In this document: positions 25,833 to 33,945 of the stretch, in pieces
How positions within the stretch are numbered: position 1 is the stretch's first letter
Layout: each line of letters starts with the position of its first letter
Assembly (NCBI GenBank): GCA_017454105.1
Contig: JAFTDR010000196.1
Location: 1 to 38,348 of the forward strand
DNA length: 38,348 nucleotides
Direction of reading: 5' to 3'
Source of the DNA: Desulfovibrionaceae bacterium
GTDB lineage: Bacteria; Desulfobacterota; Desulfovibrionia; Desulfovibrionales; Desulfovibrionaceae
Position numbers and translations under genes: made by a program
The notes under the pieces: generated by a model
Database searches by the model: none
What the model saw: only the letters and a program-made list of their open reading frames with translations
What the model was told of the DNA's origin: nothing

Positions 25833-26864
25833 CTACACCGCACCCTGGTTCTTAAAATAAAGCCGCGTGCCTGCCCGCTCGGCGATAAGTTCCGCAACAA
25901 TTGAGACTGCGATCTCATAGGGCGTCTCAGCGCCAATGGGTAGGCCCACAGGAGAACTCACACAGGCAAGTTCTGCCTCTGGTATGCCCTGAGCCTTCAG
26001 ATGCGCAAAAATGGCCGCGCGTTTTTCCCTGCCGCCAAGCATGCCGATATAGCGGGCGGGACTTGGCAGGACAAAACGCAGGATGAGTTCATCAAGTTCA
26101 TGGCTGTGCGTCATAATGAGAACGTAGGCATGTTGTCCAATTGTGCATATTTCGGTAAGATTGCCGAAATTTTGCGATGCAAGACAGAGTTTTGCCTGCG
26201 GAAAACGCTCCTCTGTGAGCAGGGCTTCCCTCTCGTCAATGACTTCCACAGAAAAACCGCACTCAAGAGCGAGAGCGGCCGTAGCCTGCGCCACGTGGCC
26301 TGCGCCAAAAAGAACAAGTCTTGGCAGCACACTTTTCGGCTCGCAGTAAAACGGTGTGCCGTCAAGGACAATGCATCCGGAAGCCCCCCCGCATTTTCTC
26401 AAAAGTTCAGCATGGAGGGTCGCGTCGCAGCGGATATTCTCCTCGTCCACTCCGTCGTCATCGCCTGGAAGAATATCTCTTGGAAGAATGAGGGTGCGCT
26501 CATATGGGGTCGTAAGACGCACAAGAAAGAGCCCATCCTCTGCCTCGCTCGCTCTGCGAAAAAGCTGAGCCTGGCCGCTCTCAAGATACTCGAGCAATAC
26601 TTCGCGCTGGCCGCGGTTTCTATCATCCGTCGCGCTTTGGGCAAAAAAAGCGCTTGTACGCTCAGCAAGGACAGCTTCCGCCTCCCGACAGACACTGTGT
26701 TCAAAGGGGCCTCCGCCAATTGTTCCCTCCAAACCCTGCTGCGTTACAAGTGCCCGGGTGCCCGGCTTGCGTGCGCCAAGCTTCGCCCGAACAAGGGTCA
26801 TAAGCACAAGCGCACTCCCCTGGTCAAGGAGATCCGCTATGCGTTCATCACTGGGGTTTCCCAT
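25833..26864 (-). CDS. xdhC: XdhC/CoxI family protein
   Basis: Accessory protein that, in characterised members, binds molybdenum cofactor and helps its sulfuration and insertion into xanthine-dehydrogenase-type enzymes. The N-terminal XdhC/CoxI domain has ARKPGTRALVTQQG and GTIGGGPFEHSV. The C-terminal Rossmann domain has LVLFGAGHVAQATAALA, VLIMTHSHELDELIL, and YIGMLGGREKRAAIF with SPVGLPIGAETPYEIAVSI. 343 residues is normal. AGGAG lies 5 bases before the ATG. No molybdenum hydroxylase subunits are in the window, so its client enzyme is elsewhere. It ends at a strong terminator and is probably monocistronic. Confidence 0.9.
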   Translation of the reverse strand: MGNPSDERIADLLDQGSALVLMTLVRAKLGARKPGTRALVTQQGLEGTIGGGPFEHSVCREAEAVLAERTSAFFAQSATDDRNRGQREVLLEYLESGQAQLFRRASEAEDGLFLVRLTTPYERTLILPRDILPGDDDGVDEENIRCDATLHAELLRKCGGASGCIVLDGTPFYCEPKSVLPRLVLFGAGHVAQATAALALECGFSVEVIDEREALLTEERFPQAKLCLASQNFGNLTEICTIGQHAYVLIMTHSHELDELILRFVLPSPARYIGMLGGREKRAAIFAHLKAQGIPEAELACVSSPVGLPIGAETPYEIAVSIVAELIAERAGTRLYFKNQGAV

Positions 26865-27152
26865 AGGCTCCTCTCATTCTCTTCCGCAAATCCGCGTAGC
26901 CCAAAAGACAGGAAGTCTTTTGATACAGCACAGAGAGCTTGCATTCAAAACAACTCGTATTTTTCGTGTTACAATAGCCATGAGATTCAAGAAAATGCCA
27001 AGATAGGCTGTAATATCAAAGGCTGTTTATGAGGCCACAAGCTGACATTCTTATTAAAAACGATATTCATTCCTATTGTTGCCAATCTCTCCCGTTTCAC
27101 CAAAAAAGTCAAGATACCTTCGTACAGTATTGCCAGGCCTACGACACAAGAA
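26865..27152. other. Intergenic region between xdhC and topA terminator
   Basis: No gene seen. It must hold the xdhC promoter; TTGAAT and TATCAA 17 bases apart on the minus strand (around 26921-26949) are a weak candidate. A perfect 7-bp hairpin (AAAAGAC-N5-GTCTTTT, 26903-26921) lies in the probable leader. Confidence 0.35.
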
Positions 27153-27191
27153 ATGCGACCTAGGCCCCGACAATCGGGGACTAGGTCGCAT
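27153..27191 (-). terminator. Long hairpin terminator downstream of topA
   Basis: ATGCGACCTAG pairs with CTAGGTCGCAT (11 bp), then after one mismatch CCCCGA pairs with TCGGGG (6 bp) around a 3-base loop. On the minus strand it is followed by TTCTTGT, a weak U-tract. It starts 7 bases past the topA stop. Confidence 0.75.
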
Positions 27192-27197
27192 GAGACG

Positions 27198-29435
27198 TTA
27201 GCCATCTTCCTTTTTGTAGGAACACTCTTTGTTTGAGCAGACAATAGTGATCCCTGACCGGCTTTTTTTCTCAATGAGGTAGGGCGCGTCGCACTTGGGG
27301 CACGTCTCAGCTATCGGCCGGTTCCACAGAGCAAAATCGCATTGGGGATAGGTGCTGCAGGAGTAGAAGAGCTTGCCGCGCTTTGAACTGCGCTCAACAA
27401 GCGTGCCCTTGCCGCACGCAGGGCAGGTGACACCGGTTGAGAAGGATTCGGTGTGGGTGCAGTCAGGGTAGCCCGTACAGGCGATGAAGCGCGCGCCTGC
27501 GCGTGTCACCTTGACAACAAGGTCTTTTCCGCACTCAGGGCAAGTTCCGACAACTTCAGGCTTTGCCCGCTCAACAATATGGATGCTCCCATCCTCACCC
27601 CGTTCAAAATTACTCGTAAAATGACATGTGGGATAGGTAGAACACGCAAGAAAGGCGCCTGCTTTGCCAAATTTTATCATAAGGGGGCTTGCGCATTCAG
27701 GGCAGGTTAAGCCGCACTCCATCCCCTGCTTGACGCTCTTCATATTTTTTGAAGCGGCCTCAAGAGTGGGATTAAAATCATCGGCAAAGCTATGCATAAG
27801 CGAGACCCAGTTCTCGTCCCCTGCGGCGACCTTGTCGAGTTTCTCCTCCATCTGCGCTGTGAAACCAACATCCATGAGCTGTTGGAAATTGTCGACCAGC
27901 TGGTCTGAAACAACTCGTCCAAGATCCGATGGGACAAGGTGGCGCTCTTTTAGAGCGACATAGTCGCGCTCAAGCAGTGTTGAAATGATCGACGCGTAGG
28001 TTGATGGCCGCCCTATTCCCTTTTCCTCAAGTTCTTTCACAAGGCCCGCTTCCGTATAGCGGGAGGGGGGCTGGGTGAACTTCTGTTCTTTCTCAAGTGA
28101 CAGGCAGTCAAGACGCTGTCCGCTGGTCAACTCCGGCAGATCGACCACATCGTCCTTATCTGCCTGACTCTGCGCCATGACAGCCAAAAAACCAGGGAAA
28201 AGAACGCGCTGACCGTGGGCGCGCCAGAGGGTGTCGTCGCAATTGACAAAAATAATTGTGTCCTCAATGCGCGCGGAAGCCATCTGCGACGCGACAAAAC
28301 GCTGCCAGATAAGCGTGTAGAGGTTATAGTACTCAGTTGGCAAAATGGACTTCACCCGATCGGGTGTGATTGTGACATCAACAGGCCGTATCGCTTCATG
28401 GGCGTCCTGGGCGGAACTCTTCGCCTTGTACACCCGTTTTTTTGGCGGAAGATAGTCGTCGCCAAAGGATGCGCGGATATAGTCCTGACAGCTCATCTGC
28501 GCCTCGTCGGCTATGCGGGTCGAGTCAGTACGCATATAGGTGATGAGAGCAGTCAATCCTTTGTCACCGCCCAAATCCATGCCTTCATAGAGTTTCTGGG
28601 CGATGCCCATGGTGCGCTTTGACGAATAGCCAAAACGCTGGTTCGCTAATTGCTGCAGGGTCGATGTGATAAAGGGCGGATTTGGCTTGCGCTCGCGCTC
28701 CTTTGTCTCCACGCTCTCAACCAAAAAAGGCTTGCCCTCAAGGCGCGTTGTCAGTTTTGTCGCATCCTCCTCGTTGGTCACGGCCACTTTTTTGCCCGCG
28801 ACCTTCTGCAGCTGGACAATGAAGGCCGGCGGTTTATCCCCGGCAAGCATCGCCCGGAAAACCCAGTACTCCTCACTTCGAAAGGCGTCCCGCTCCCTCT
28901 CCCTGTCGACAATAAGACGGAGAGCGACCGACTGCACACGTCCTGCGGAAATGCCGCGTTTGACAGTCTTCCAAAGAAGCGGAGAAATCTTGTAGCCAAC
29001 AAGACGGTCCAGAATGCGGCGAGCCTGCTGGGCGTCGAACAGATTCGCATTGAGTTCTCTTGGGTGATCAAGAGCATTTTTCACAGCTTTCGCTGTGATT
29101 TCATTGAATTCAATGCGCTTTATATTGGAACACTTGTCCTTAAGAAGATAGGCTATATGCCAAGCTATCGCCTCGCCTTCGCGGTCTGGGTCAGGCGCAA
29201 GATATATTGTGTCCGCTGCCTTTGCTGCGGCACAAAGCTTGCTCACAACATCCTGACGGGATTCGACCACCTCGTAGCGTGGCGCAAAATCATGCTCCTC
29301 ATCGACCCCAAGCTTTTGCCTTGGCAGATCGCGAACATGGCCAACACTTGCCTCAACAGTGTACTCGGGCCCTAAAAATTTGCTGATAGTTTTCACTTTC
29401 GCCGGCGATTCGACGATAATCAATTTTTTTGTCAT
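27198..29435 (-). CDS. topA: DNA topoisomerase I
   Basis: Type IA topoisomerase that relaxes negative supercoils by nicking one strand through a tyrosine. The Toprim domain is at the N-terminus (LIIVESPAKVKTISKFLG, YLAPDPDREGEAIAWH). RGISAGRVQSVALRLI and ITYMRTDSTRI are the core motifs, the latter with the active-site Tyr. Four C-terminal C4 zinc-finger modules follow (e.g. CPECASPLMIKFGKAG, CPACGKGTLVERSSKRG). The ATG at 29435 has GAGGTG about 4 bases upstream and begins directly at the Toprim domain; the frame extends 20 codons further. About 745 residues, full length. Confidence 0.97.
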   Translation of the reverse strand: MTKKLIIVESPAKVKTISKFLGPEYTVEASVGHVRDLPRQKLGVDEEHDFAPRYEVVESRQDVVSKLCAAAKAADTIYLAPDPDREGEAIAWHIAYLLKDKCSNIKRIEFNEITAKAVKNALDHPRELNANLFDAQQARRILDRLVGYKISPLLWKTVKRGISAGRVQSVALRLIVDRERERDAFRSEEYWVFRAMLAGDKPPAFIVQLQKVAGKKVAVTNEEDATKLTTRLEGKPFLVESVETKERERKPNPPFITSTLQQLANQRFGYSSKRTMGIAQKLYEGMDLGGDKGLTALITYMRTDSTRIADEAQMSCQDYIRASFGDDYLPPKKRVYKAKSSAQDAHEAIRPVDVTITPDRVKSILPTEYYNLYTLIWQRFVASQMASARIEDTIIFVNCDDTLWRAHGQRVLFPGFLAVMAQSQADKDDVVDLPELTSGQRLDCLSLEKEQKFTQPPSRYTEAGLVKELEEKGIGRPSTYASIISTLLERDYVALKERHLVPSDLGRVVSDQLVDNFQQLMDVGFTAQMEEKLDKVAAGDENWVSLMHSFADDFNPTLEAASKNMKSVKQGMECGLTCPECASPLMIKFGKAGAFLACSTYPTCHFTSNFERGEDGSIHIVERAKPEVVGTCPECGKDLVVKVTRAGARFIACTGYPDCTHTESFSTGVTCPACGKGTLVERSSKRGKLFYSCSTYPQCDFALWNRPIAETCPKCDAPYLIEKKSRSGITIVCSNKECSYKKEDG

Positions 29436-29536
29436 AATCACCTCAGGAGAAAAATACTGTGCGCCTTCTATGACAGGGAACGTTGTTTTTTGCAAGTGCG
29501 GGCGTTTTTCTCATTTTTCTTGCAAGCGAGTCATCC

Positions 29537-30145
29537 ATGAAGTTCTTTATTCTCTGCTGTTTTTTCGTAGCCTTGGTCACTTTTTCCACCCCCCTGCAGG
29601 GCGCCGAATCCAAAAGCCGGCATGCGGACAACATCACCTGCCTTGTGAGCGGCAATTTCAAAAGAGTACGTCTTGAAACAGAGACCGTCTGCCTCTATGT
29701 GAGCATACAGGGGGCCAGATCCGCACAAAAGTTTCTTAAAGCTGTGAAGGACGCCTTCAAAAAGGAAGGCTACATCATAGCTCAAAGCCCAAGTGCCGCC
29801 GATGTCATCCTCCAGCTCACTGTCGCCTACTTAGGCCGGGCAAATTCCGCCGATTTGCGCGCAGCGGTCGAAAACGGCTATAATGGAACAATGTCTGTAA
29901 CCGGCAAAAACACGCTTGTCCTTCTCGCAGACGCTCTTCTTGTCACCCGTGAAATCCCAGAAGCGCGCGATGAGACACAATTAAAACTCAAAAACATCTC
30001 CCAACGCCTGGCCCTCTTCTCAAGTACCTTGCGCCTTGGTTTCGCATCTACTGGCCAAAAGAATACTGAGACGCCAACAGACTGCTTTGCCGATATCTTT
30101 GCCAAAACCATTGCAAAGAAGGTCAAAAATGCGCTGCCGCATTAA
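29537..30145 (+). CDS. TraT-like exported protein
   Basis: One of the few plus-strand genes. From the ATG at 29537 the N-terminus is a signal peptide (MKFFILCCFFVALVTFSTPL then QGAES). The mature part aligns by eye with TraT complement-resistance proteins: ETVCLYVSIQGARSAQKF, KKEGYIIAQSPSAADVILQ, and LRAAVENGYNGTM, where TraT has AKGYQVVTSPDKA and LNRGYEGA. TraT is an outer membrane lipoprotein of conjugative plasmids that blocks mating-pair formation and complement; here there is no clear lipobox and the protein is shorter, lacking the Gly/Ala-rich middle. It stands alone, starts about 100 bases from topA in divergent orientation, and ends at the terminator shared with the flagellar operon. 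An ATG 18 codons upstream is less likely. Confidence 0.6.
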   Translation: MKFFILCCFFVALVTFSTPLQGAESKSRHADNITCLVSGNFKRVRLETETVCLYVSIQGARSAQKFLKAVKDAFKKEGYIIAQSPSAADVILQLTVAYLGRANSADLRAAVENGYNGTMSVTGKNTLVLLADALLVTREIPEARDETQLKLKNISQRLALFSSTLRLGFASTGQKNTETPTDCFADIFAKTIAKKVKNALPH

Positions 30146-30179
30146 AAAAAGCCCCCACCGTGAGGTGGGAGCTTTTTTT
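30145..30179. terminator. Bidirectional rho-independent terminator
   Basis: AGCCCCCACC and GGTGGGAGCT pair around a GTGA-type loop, flanked by an A-run on one side and a T-run on the other. It ends both the TraT-like gene (plus) and the flagellar operon (minus). Confidence 0.9.
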
Positions 30180-30234
30180 GTTATCAATAGATAGATGACA
30201 AAACAAATAGATGACAAAATTGGGGGCGAACAGT

Positions 30235-30663
30235 CTATTCAGGAACATTCTGGGCAAGGATAAGCCGCACCTCATCAACACTCAAACCAGCATTGCGGGC
30301 TATCTGCTGGGCACTGAGACCCTTCTTGCGGCCGTTTAAAATAATCTCGCGGAGAAACTGCGGCGATCGCGTAATGCCTTCGGCCTGCTCAAGAAGCCGT
30401 CTCAAGGATTGCGCTCTGTCTTCAAGCTTAGTATTCAGCTCCTCCAGTTCTATCTGCCGCTGGGCAAAAGAGTCGACGACCTCGCGCTCAAGCCGCGCGT
30501 TGGTTTCAATGCGGGCAAGAAGTTTTGTCTGATTGTCCTGCAGCATGCGCATAAGCGATTCGGACTTCCTGAGCCTGTAATAAAAAAAGAAGACGCAAGC
30601 GAGAATAATAAGCTCAAGAACCGAAGAAACAATGAGCAGAAGAAACAAAACTGCTGTATTCAT
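30235..30663 (-). CDS. Membrane-anchored coiled-coil protein with DUF2802-like C-terminus
   Basis: 142 residues. One N-terminal membrane helix (LFLLLIVSSVLELIILACVF), then a charged coiled-coil segment of about 60 residues rich in Leu, Glu and Arg, and a C-terminal helix-turn-helix-like end (GLSAQQIARNAGLSVDEVRLIL). This layout resembles DUF2802 proteins found in the flagellar/chemotaxis clusters of other proteobacteria; their function is not established. It overlaps the preceding gene by ATGA and is the last gene of the flagellar operon, so co-expression with motility genes is likely. Confidence 0.65.
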   Translation of the reverse strand: MNTAVLFLLLIVSSVLELIILACVFFFYYRLRKSESLMRMLQDNQTKLLARIETNARLEREVVDSFAQRQIELEELNTKLEDRAQSLRRLLEQAEGITRSPQFLREIILNGRKKGLSAQQIARNAGLSVDEVRLILAQNVPE

Positions 30664-30974
30664 ATTGTCGTGTTCAGAAGATTCCCGGAGAAAATATCCG
30701 CACTGTCAAGCGTCTCTTCCTGACTACTCGCCGCTCGATTGCGTCTGCGACTTCCAAAAGTCGCCTCCCCGCTGTTTCTTCCATCCTTATTGATATCTTT
30801 TTTTTCGCTCTTGCCCGTCTTCTCAACAATCTGCTGTTCCTGGCGTGCGGTCTCAAGTGCCAGCACCCGGGTCATGGCCGCCTGCGCATGGGGCGCCACG
30901 GCTGCCGCATGGGCGACCTGTGTTCCAAGTCCTGTCTGTGCGTAGAGCACTGCAATTGTTGTATCAACGCTCAT
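30660..30974 (-). CDS. Small hypothetical protein in flagellar operon
   Basis: 104 residues, no family recognised. The N-terminal ~45 residues are Ala-rich and probably helical (VAHAAAVAPHAQAAMTRVLA); the middle is Lys/Glu/Arg-rich and likely disordered; the end is FSGNLLNTTI. No signal or membrane segment. It lies 21 bases after the FliL-like gene and overlaps the next by ATGA. Similar small charged proteins sit at this point of Desulfovibrio flagellar clusters, as far as I recall, so it is likely a real gene. Confidence 0.6.
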   Translation of the reverse strand: MSVDTTIAVLYAQTGLGTQVAHAAAVAPHAQAAMTRVLALETARQEQQIVEKTGKSEKKDINKDGRNSGEATFGSRRRNRAASSQEETLDSADIFSGNLLNTTI

Positions 30975-30995
30975 GCTCTTTTCCCGTATACAAGG

Positions 30996-31703
30996 TTAGT
31001 GTCCGAGATAGGTGTCGAGAAGAACATCCTCCACCTTTCCGGTCGTCAAAAAATCATTCAGTATACCTACAAGATCATTTTTAATGTCCTGCCCATTGGC
31101 AGGAGAAAGAAGATAGTCGTACGATTTGCTGCGCAGATAGAAGTAGACCGCATCCCGCAGAGGAATCATTTTATTGTCAATTTCAGTTTCAAGTCCAGGA
31201 TTCTTGGTTATAATCGAAAACCTGCAGACAAGAAAATTTGTCCTCGCGAGTGTGTCGCCCGTCGGGACAATGAATTGATCGAGAGTTTTCACAATGTCGG
31301 GGACAATAGTTGGGGTCTGTTTTGATGGGACGACTATGACCTCAGGCTTGATTTCCTCGACAACAGGCGGAGGCGGCGCATCGTCTGCGCCGGGTTTCAG
31401 AAGAAACCAGGCCGCTGACGCGCCACCCACAACAAGAAGAAGAGCCGCTGCACCGATAATCAGCAGCTTTTTCTTTTTTTTGCTTTTGTCTGCTGGCACA
31501 TCTTGGGCTGCTCCCTCCTCCGAGTCGGCTGTGGCAGCAGCCGGTGACTCGTCTTTCTCTTTGAGAAAAGGAGCATCCTCGATATCCAGCTCAACTTTCG
31601 AGGTCTCGTTGTTTTCGGCAGGAAGATTGCCCTGCGCTACTTCTACTGTGGGATTTTGACTCGCTTCTTTCGTTTCCGCTGATTCACTACTGGTCTGCGA
31701 CAT
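30996..31703 (-). CDS. fliL: Flagellar basal body-associated protein FliL
   Basis: Inner membrane protein that sits around the MotAB stator and supports motor function. A long acidic, probably disordered cytoplasmic N-terminus (~75 residues) precedes a KSKKKKK stop-transfer stretch and one membrane helix (residues ~80-102). The periplasmic domain has the FliL pattern: LDQFIVPTGDTLARTNFLVCRFSI, then MIPLRDAVYFYLRSKSYDYL, then IKNDLVGILNDFLTTGKVEDVLLDTYLG. The N-terminal tail is longer than in E. coli FliL. It lies 29 bases downstream of cheY. Confidence 0.88.
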   Translation of the reverse strand: MSQTSSESAETKEASQNPTVEVAQGNLPAENNETSKVELDIEDAPFLKEKDESPAAATADSEEGAAQDVPADKSKKKKKLLIIGAAALLLVVGGASAAWFLLKPGADDAPPPPVVEEIKPEVIVVPSKQTPTIVPDIVKTLDQFIVPTGDTLARTNFLVCRFSIITKNPGLETEIDNKMIPLRDAVYFYLRSKSYDYLLSPANGQDIKNDLVGILNDFLTTGKVEDVLLDTYLGH

Positions 31704-31732
31704 GGAAAGCTACTCTGCGTCGGTAGAAAAAA

Positions 31733-32113
31733 TCAGGGAAAGATTTTGTCAATTTTCTGCTTCAGCGTGTCAGCGGTGAAGGGTTTCACAATGTAATTGG
31801 AAACTTTGGCCTGCGCCGCTTCAATGATATTTTCCTGCTGGGCCTCGGCTGTGACCATAAGGAAGGGCAGGTCGGCGAACTGCTCACTAGAGCGCACTTT
31901 CCGGAGAAGATCAATTCCTGGCATTTTGGGCATATTCCAGTCGGACACGATGAAGTCAATTTTTTCACGGTTTAATATGTCCCACGCAGTTGTCCCATCA
32001 TCAGCTTCAACAACATTTGCTATGCCGATCTGACGGAGAATATTGCGGACGATGCGTCGCATAGTGGAAAAATCGTCGACAATCAGAACTCGCATATTCG
32101 GGTTAAAAGGCAT
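31733..32113 (-). CDS. cheY: Chemotaxis response regulator CheY
   Basis: Single receiver domain, 126 residues, that when phosphorylated binds the flagellar switch and alters rotation. The acidic pocket is Asp13/Asp14 (LIVDDFS), the phosphorylation site is Asp58 (SDWNMP), with Thr88 (MVTAEA) and Lys110 (IVKPF). No output domain. AGGAG lies 8 bases upstream of the ATG. Its place between fliA and fliL couples its supply to flagellar gene expression. Confidence 0.95.
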   Translation of the reverse strand: MPFNPNMRVLIVDDFSTMRRIVRNILRQIGIANVVEADDGTTAWDILNREKIDFIVSDWNMPKMPGIDLLRKVRSSEQFADLPFLMVTAEAQQENIIEAAQAKVSNYIVKPFTADTLKQKIDKIFP

Positions 32114-32201
32114 TGATGTACTCCTCTAAAAAAATGGGATGGCCGACGCTGCGAGAGAGGCGTACGGAATGGGTCTACAGTATCAAGTTTTTTTTACTTT
32201 G

Positions 32202-32966
32202 TCATGCTTCATCTGGCCTGGGGGGTGAGTCAAGAAGTGCTCTCCGTAGCCGTCGTACCCCCTGGGAATGGAGCTGCGAGATGCGTCCTTCAGTGATGTT
32301 CATGATACGTGAGATTTCATACATAGTCATCCCATCAGCATAATAGAGGGACAATACCAATTTTTCATTCGGCGTCAAGCAATCAACAAGGGCCGCAAGA
32401 CGCTCGATAAGTTCCCGGTTTTCGGCAATTTCGGCTGGTTCTAAGCCGCTCGCCCGTGGTTCATCGGCTGGAGAATTTTCAATCGCGTCCAAAGAAAGCC
32501 AAATCTGGCTGTGCAAAGCCTCACGGGCCTCCCGTATGTCCTCTATAGGAAGACCTGAGGCCCGAGCAAGCTCATCGTCGCTTGGTGAGTGGCCTGTCTC
32601 ATGTTCCAGATTCTGCATCACCTCATCGAGCATACGCATTCTGCGTCTTAAAGACCTCGGCATCCAATCAAGATGCCGCAACTCATCGAGCATGGAGCCG
32701 CGAATGCGGTTTTCCGCGTATGTGTCGAAACGGATGCCCATCTCGGGCTGGTATTTGCCGAGAGCCTCCATTAGGCCCAGAGATCCAGCGCTGATCATCT
32801 CGTTTAGGGCCACATTGTTCGGAAGACGGCTTTTCATGCGCAGTGCGATGTAGCGAATTTTAGGGGCGTAATGCCGGACAATACACTCTTTCTCTTTTGC
32901 GGAGGTGTCGGCCCAACTCTTCTCCCCGTTCTCAAAGGATTCCCAGAGACTCGGTTCGGATTTCAT
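32202..32966 (-). CDS. fliA: Flagellar sigma factor FliA (sigma-28)
   Basis: Directs RNA polymerase to late flagellar and chemotaxis promoters. Region 2 contains SAGSLGLMEALGKYQPEMG and FDTYAENRIRGSMLDELR followed by LDWMPRSLRRR, typical of FliA. Region 4 has LTPNEKLVLSLYYADGMTM and ISRIMNITEGRISQLHSQG, the -35-binding helix-turn-helix. The ATG at 32966 follows GGAGGGGG and matches the usual FliA length (254 aa); a TTG 15 codons upstream is less likely. It is 166 bases after flhG, room for an internal promoter. Confidence 0.95.
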   Translation of the reverse strand: MKSEPSLWESFENGEKSWADTSAKEKECIVRHYAPKIRYIALRMKSRLPNNVALNEMISAGSLGLMEALGKYQPEMGIRFDTYAENRIRGSMLDELRHLDWMPRSLRRRMRMLDEVMQNLEHETGHSPSDDELARASGLPIEDIREAREALHSQIWLSLDAIENSPADEPRASGLEPAEIAENRELIERLAALVDCLTPNEKLVLSLYYADGMTMYEISRIMNITEGRISQLHSQGVRRLRRALLDSPPRPDEA

Positions 32967-33132
32967 CAGATGCCCCCTCCGTAGCTGGCTTGTGTCCAGT
33001 CGAATGGTCAACGGTGTTGAACGTGAAATGCGAAAAAAAGGGGAAAATTGGCGGAAAACACAATGTGTCCTCGCACGATCTCCCCAAAGAAGGTCCTGCC
33101 GACACTCGCGATTTCACGGTCAACAGGGCCTG

Positions 33133-33945
33133 TTAATGAAAAAGAAGTTTCTTCCAGAAAAATTTAATATTGCCGTCGAGCATCTCAGGAACTTCCCACG
33201 TCGCTATTTTTTCTGCAAGGGATCGCACTCCCCGCGACGCAGGCGACGAGGGATCTTCGGCGCAAAATGGCCGCTGATTGATGATCGCTTTGCGCACGCT
33301 CGGATCTCTTGGGATGATACCTGCAAGATCCAGCGAGACACCTTCAAGAAAATGGTCGCAGGCCTGATAGAGACGGCTGAACATGTCGCGGGCAGTTTTC
33401 GTGTCTGGGGTCATGTTCATGCAAATTTGAAAGTGTTCCACGCCGTGGTTCATCTTAAGCACTTTGATGAGCGCATAGGCGTCCGTAAGAGAGGTGGGCT
33501 CAGTTGTCATGACAACGACGCGCTCCTGGACGGCCATATTGAAGTAGAGGACATTGTCGCTGATCCCAGCGCCGGTATCAATGATTACGATATCGACATT
33601 GTCTTCAAGCTCGTCAAAGGCCTCAAGCAGCTCAAGTTTTTGACCTGTCGAGAGACTGAGCATTTCGCTCATCCCCGAGGAGGCGGGGAGAATCGAGAAA
33701 CCGTAGGGGGTCGGGAAAAGGATGTCCGACAGCTTGGCCTCTTCGCTGAAAAGATGAAAGAGGTTTTTGTGCGGCGTAAGCCCAAGGACAACGTCGACAT
33801 TGGCCAGCCCTAAATCCGAATCTATGATAATGACGCGCTTTCCCAGCTGAACAAGATTGTACGCCAAGTTAACGGTAATATTGGTTTTTCCGACACCACC
33901 CTTGCCCGATGTCACTGAAAATACAAGAGGTAAATTCCCACTCAT
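33133..33945 (-). CDS. flhG: Flagellar number regulator FlhG (FleN, MinD-like ATPase)
   Basis: MinD/ParA-type ATPase that limits flagellar number and works with FlhF in polar flagellation. The deviant Walker A is SGKGGVGKTN with signature Lys15 and Lys20. IIDSDLGLANVDVVLGL and IVIIDTGAGISDNVL are the switch and Walker B segments. The N-terminus lacks the DQA(x)xLR FlhF-activating helix typical of many FlhG proteins, which is a small oddity. It overlaps flhF by ATGA; GGAG lies 6 bases before its ATG. Confidence 0.93.
   Translation of the reverse strand: MSGNLPLVFSVTSGKGGVGKTNITVNLAYNLVQLGKRVIIIDSDLGLANVDVVLGLTPHKNLFHLFSEEAKLSDILFPTPYGFSILPASSGMSEMLSLSTGQKLELLEAFDELEDNVDIVIIDTGAGISDNVLYFNMAVQERVVVMTTEPTSLTDAYALIKVLKMNHGVEHFQICMNMTPDTKTARDMFSRLYQACDHFLEGVSLDLAGIIPRDPSVRKAIINQRPFCAEDPSSPASRGVRSLAEKIATWEVPEMLDGNIKFFWKKLLFH

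Noticed and set aside
26001..27032. 343-codon plus-strand frame opposite xdhC
   Set aside because: It is the complement of a well-supported xdhC gene, has no recognisable domain and no ribosome binding site; a shadow frame.
32905..33813. 302-codon plus-strand frame opposite flhG
   Set aside because: Complement of flhG, whose motifs are clear; no independent support.
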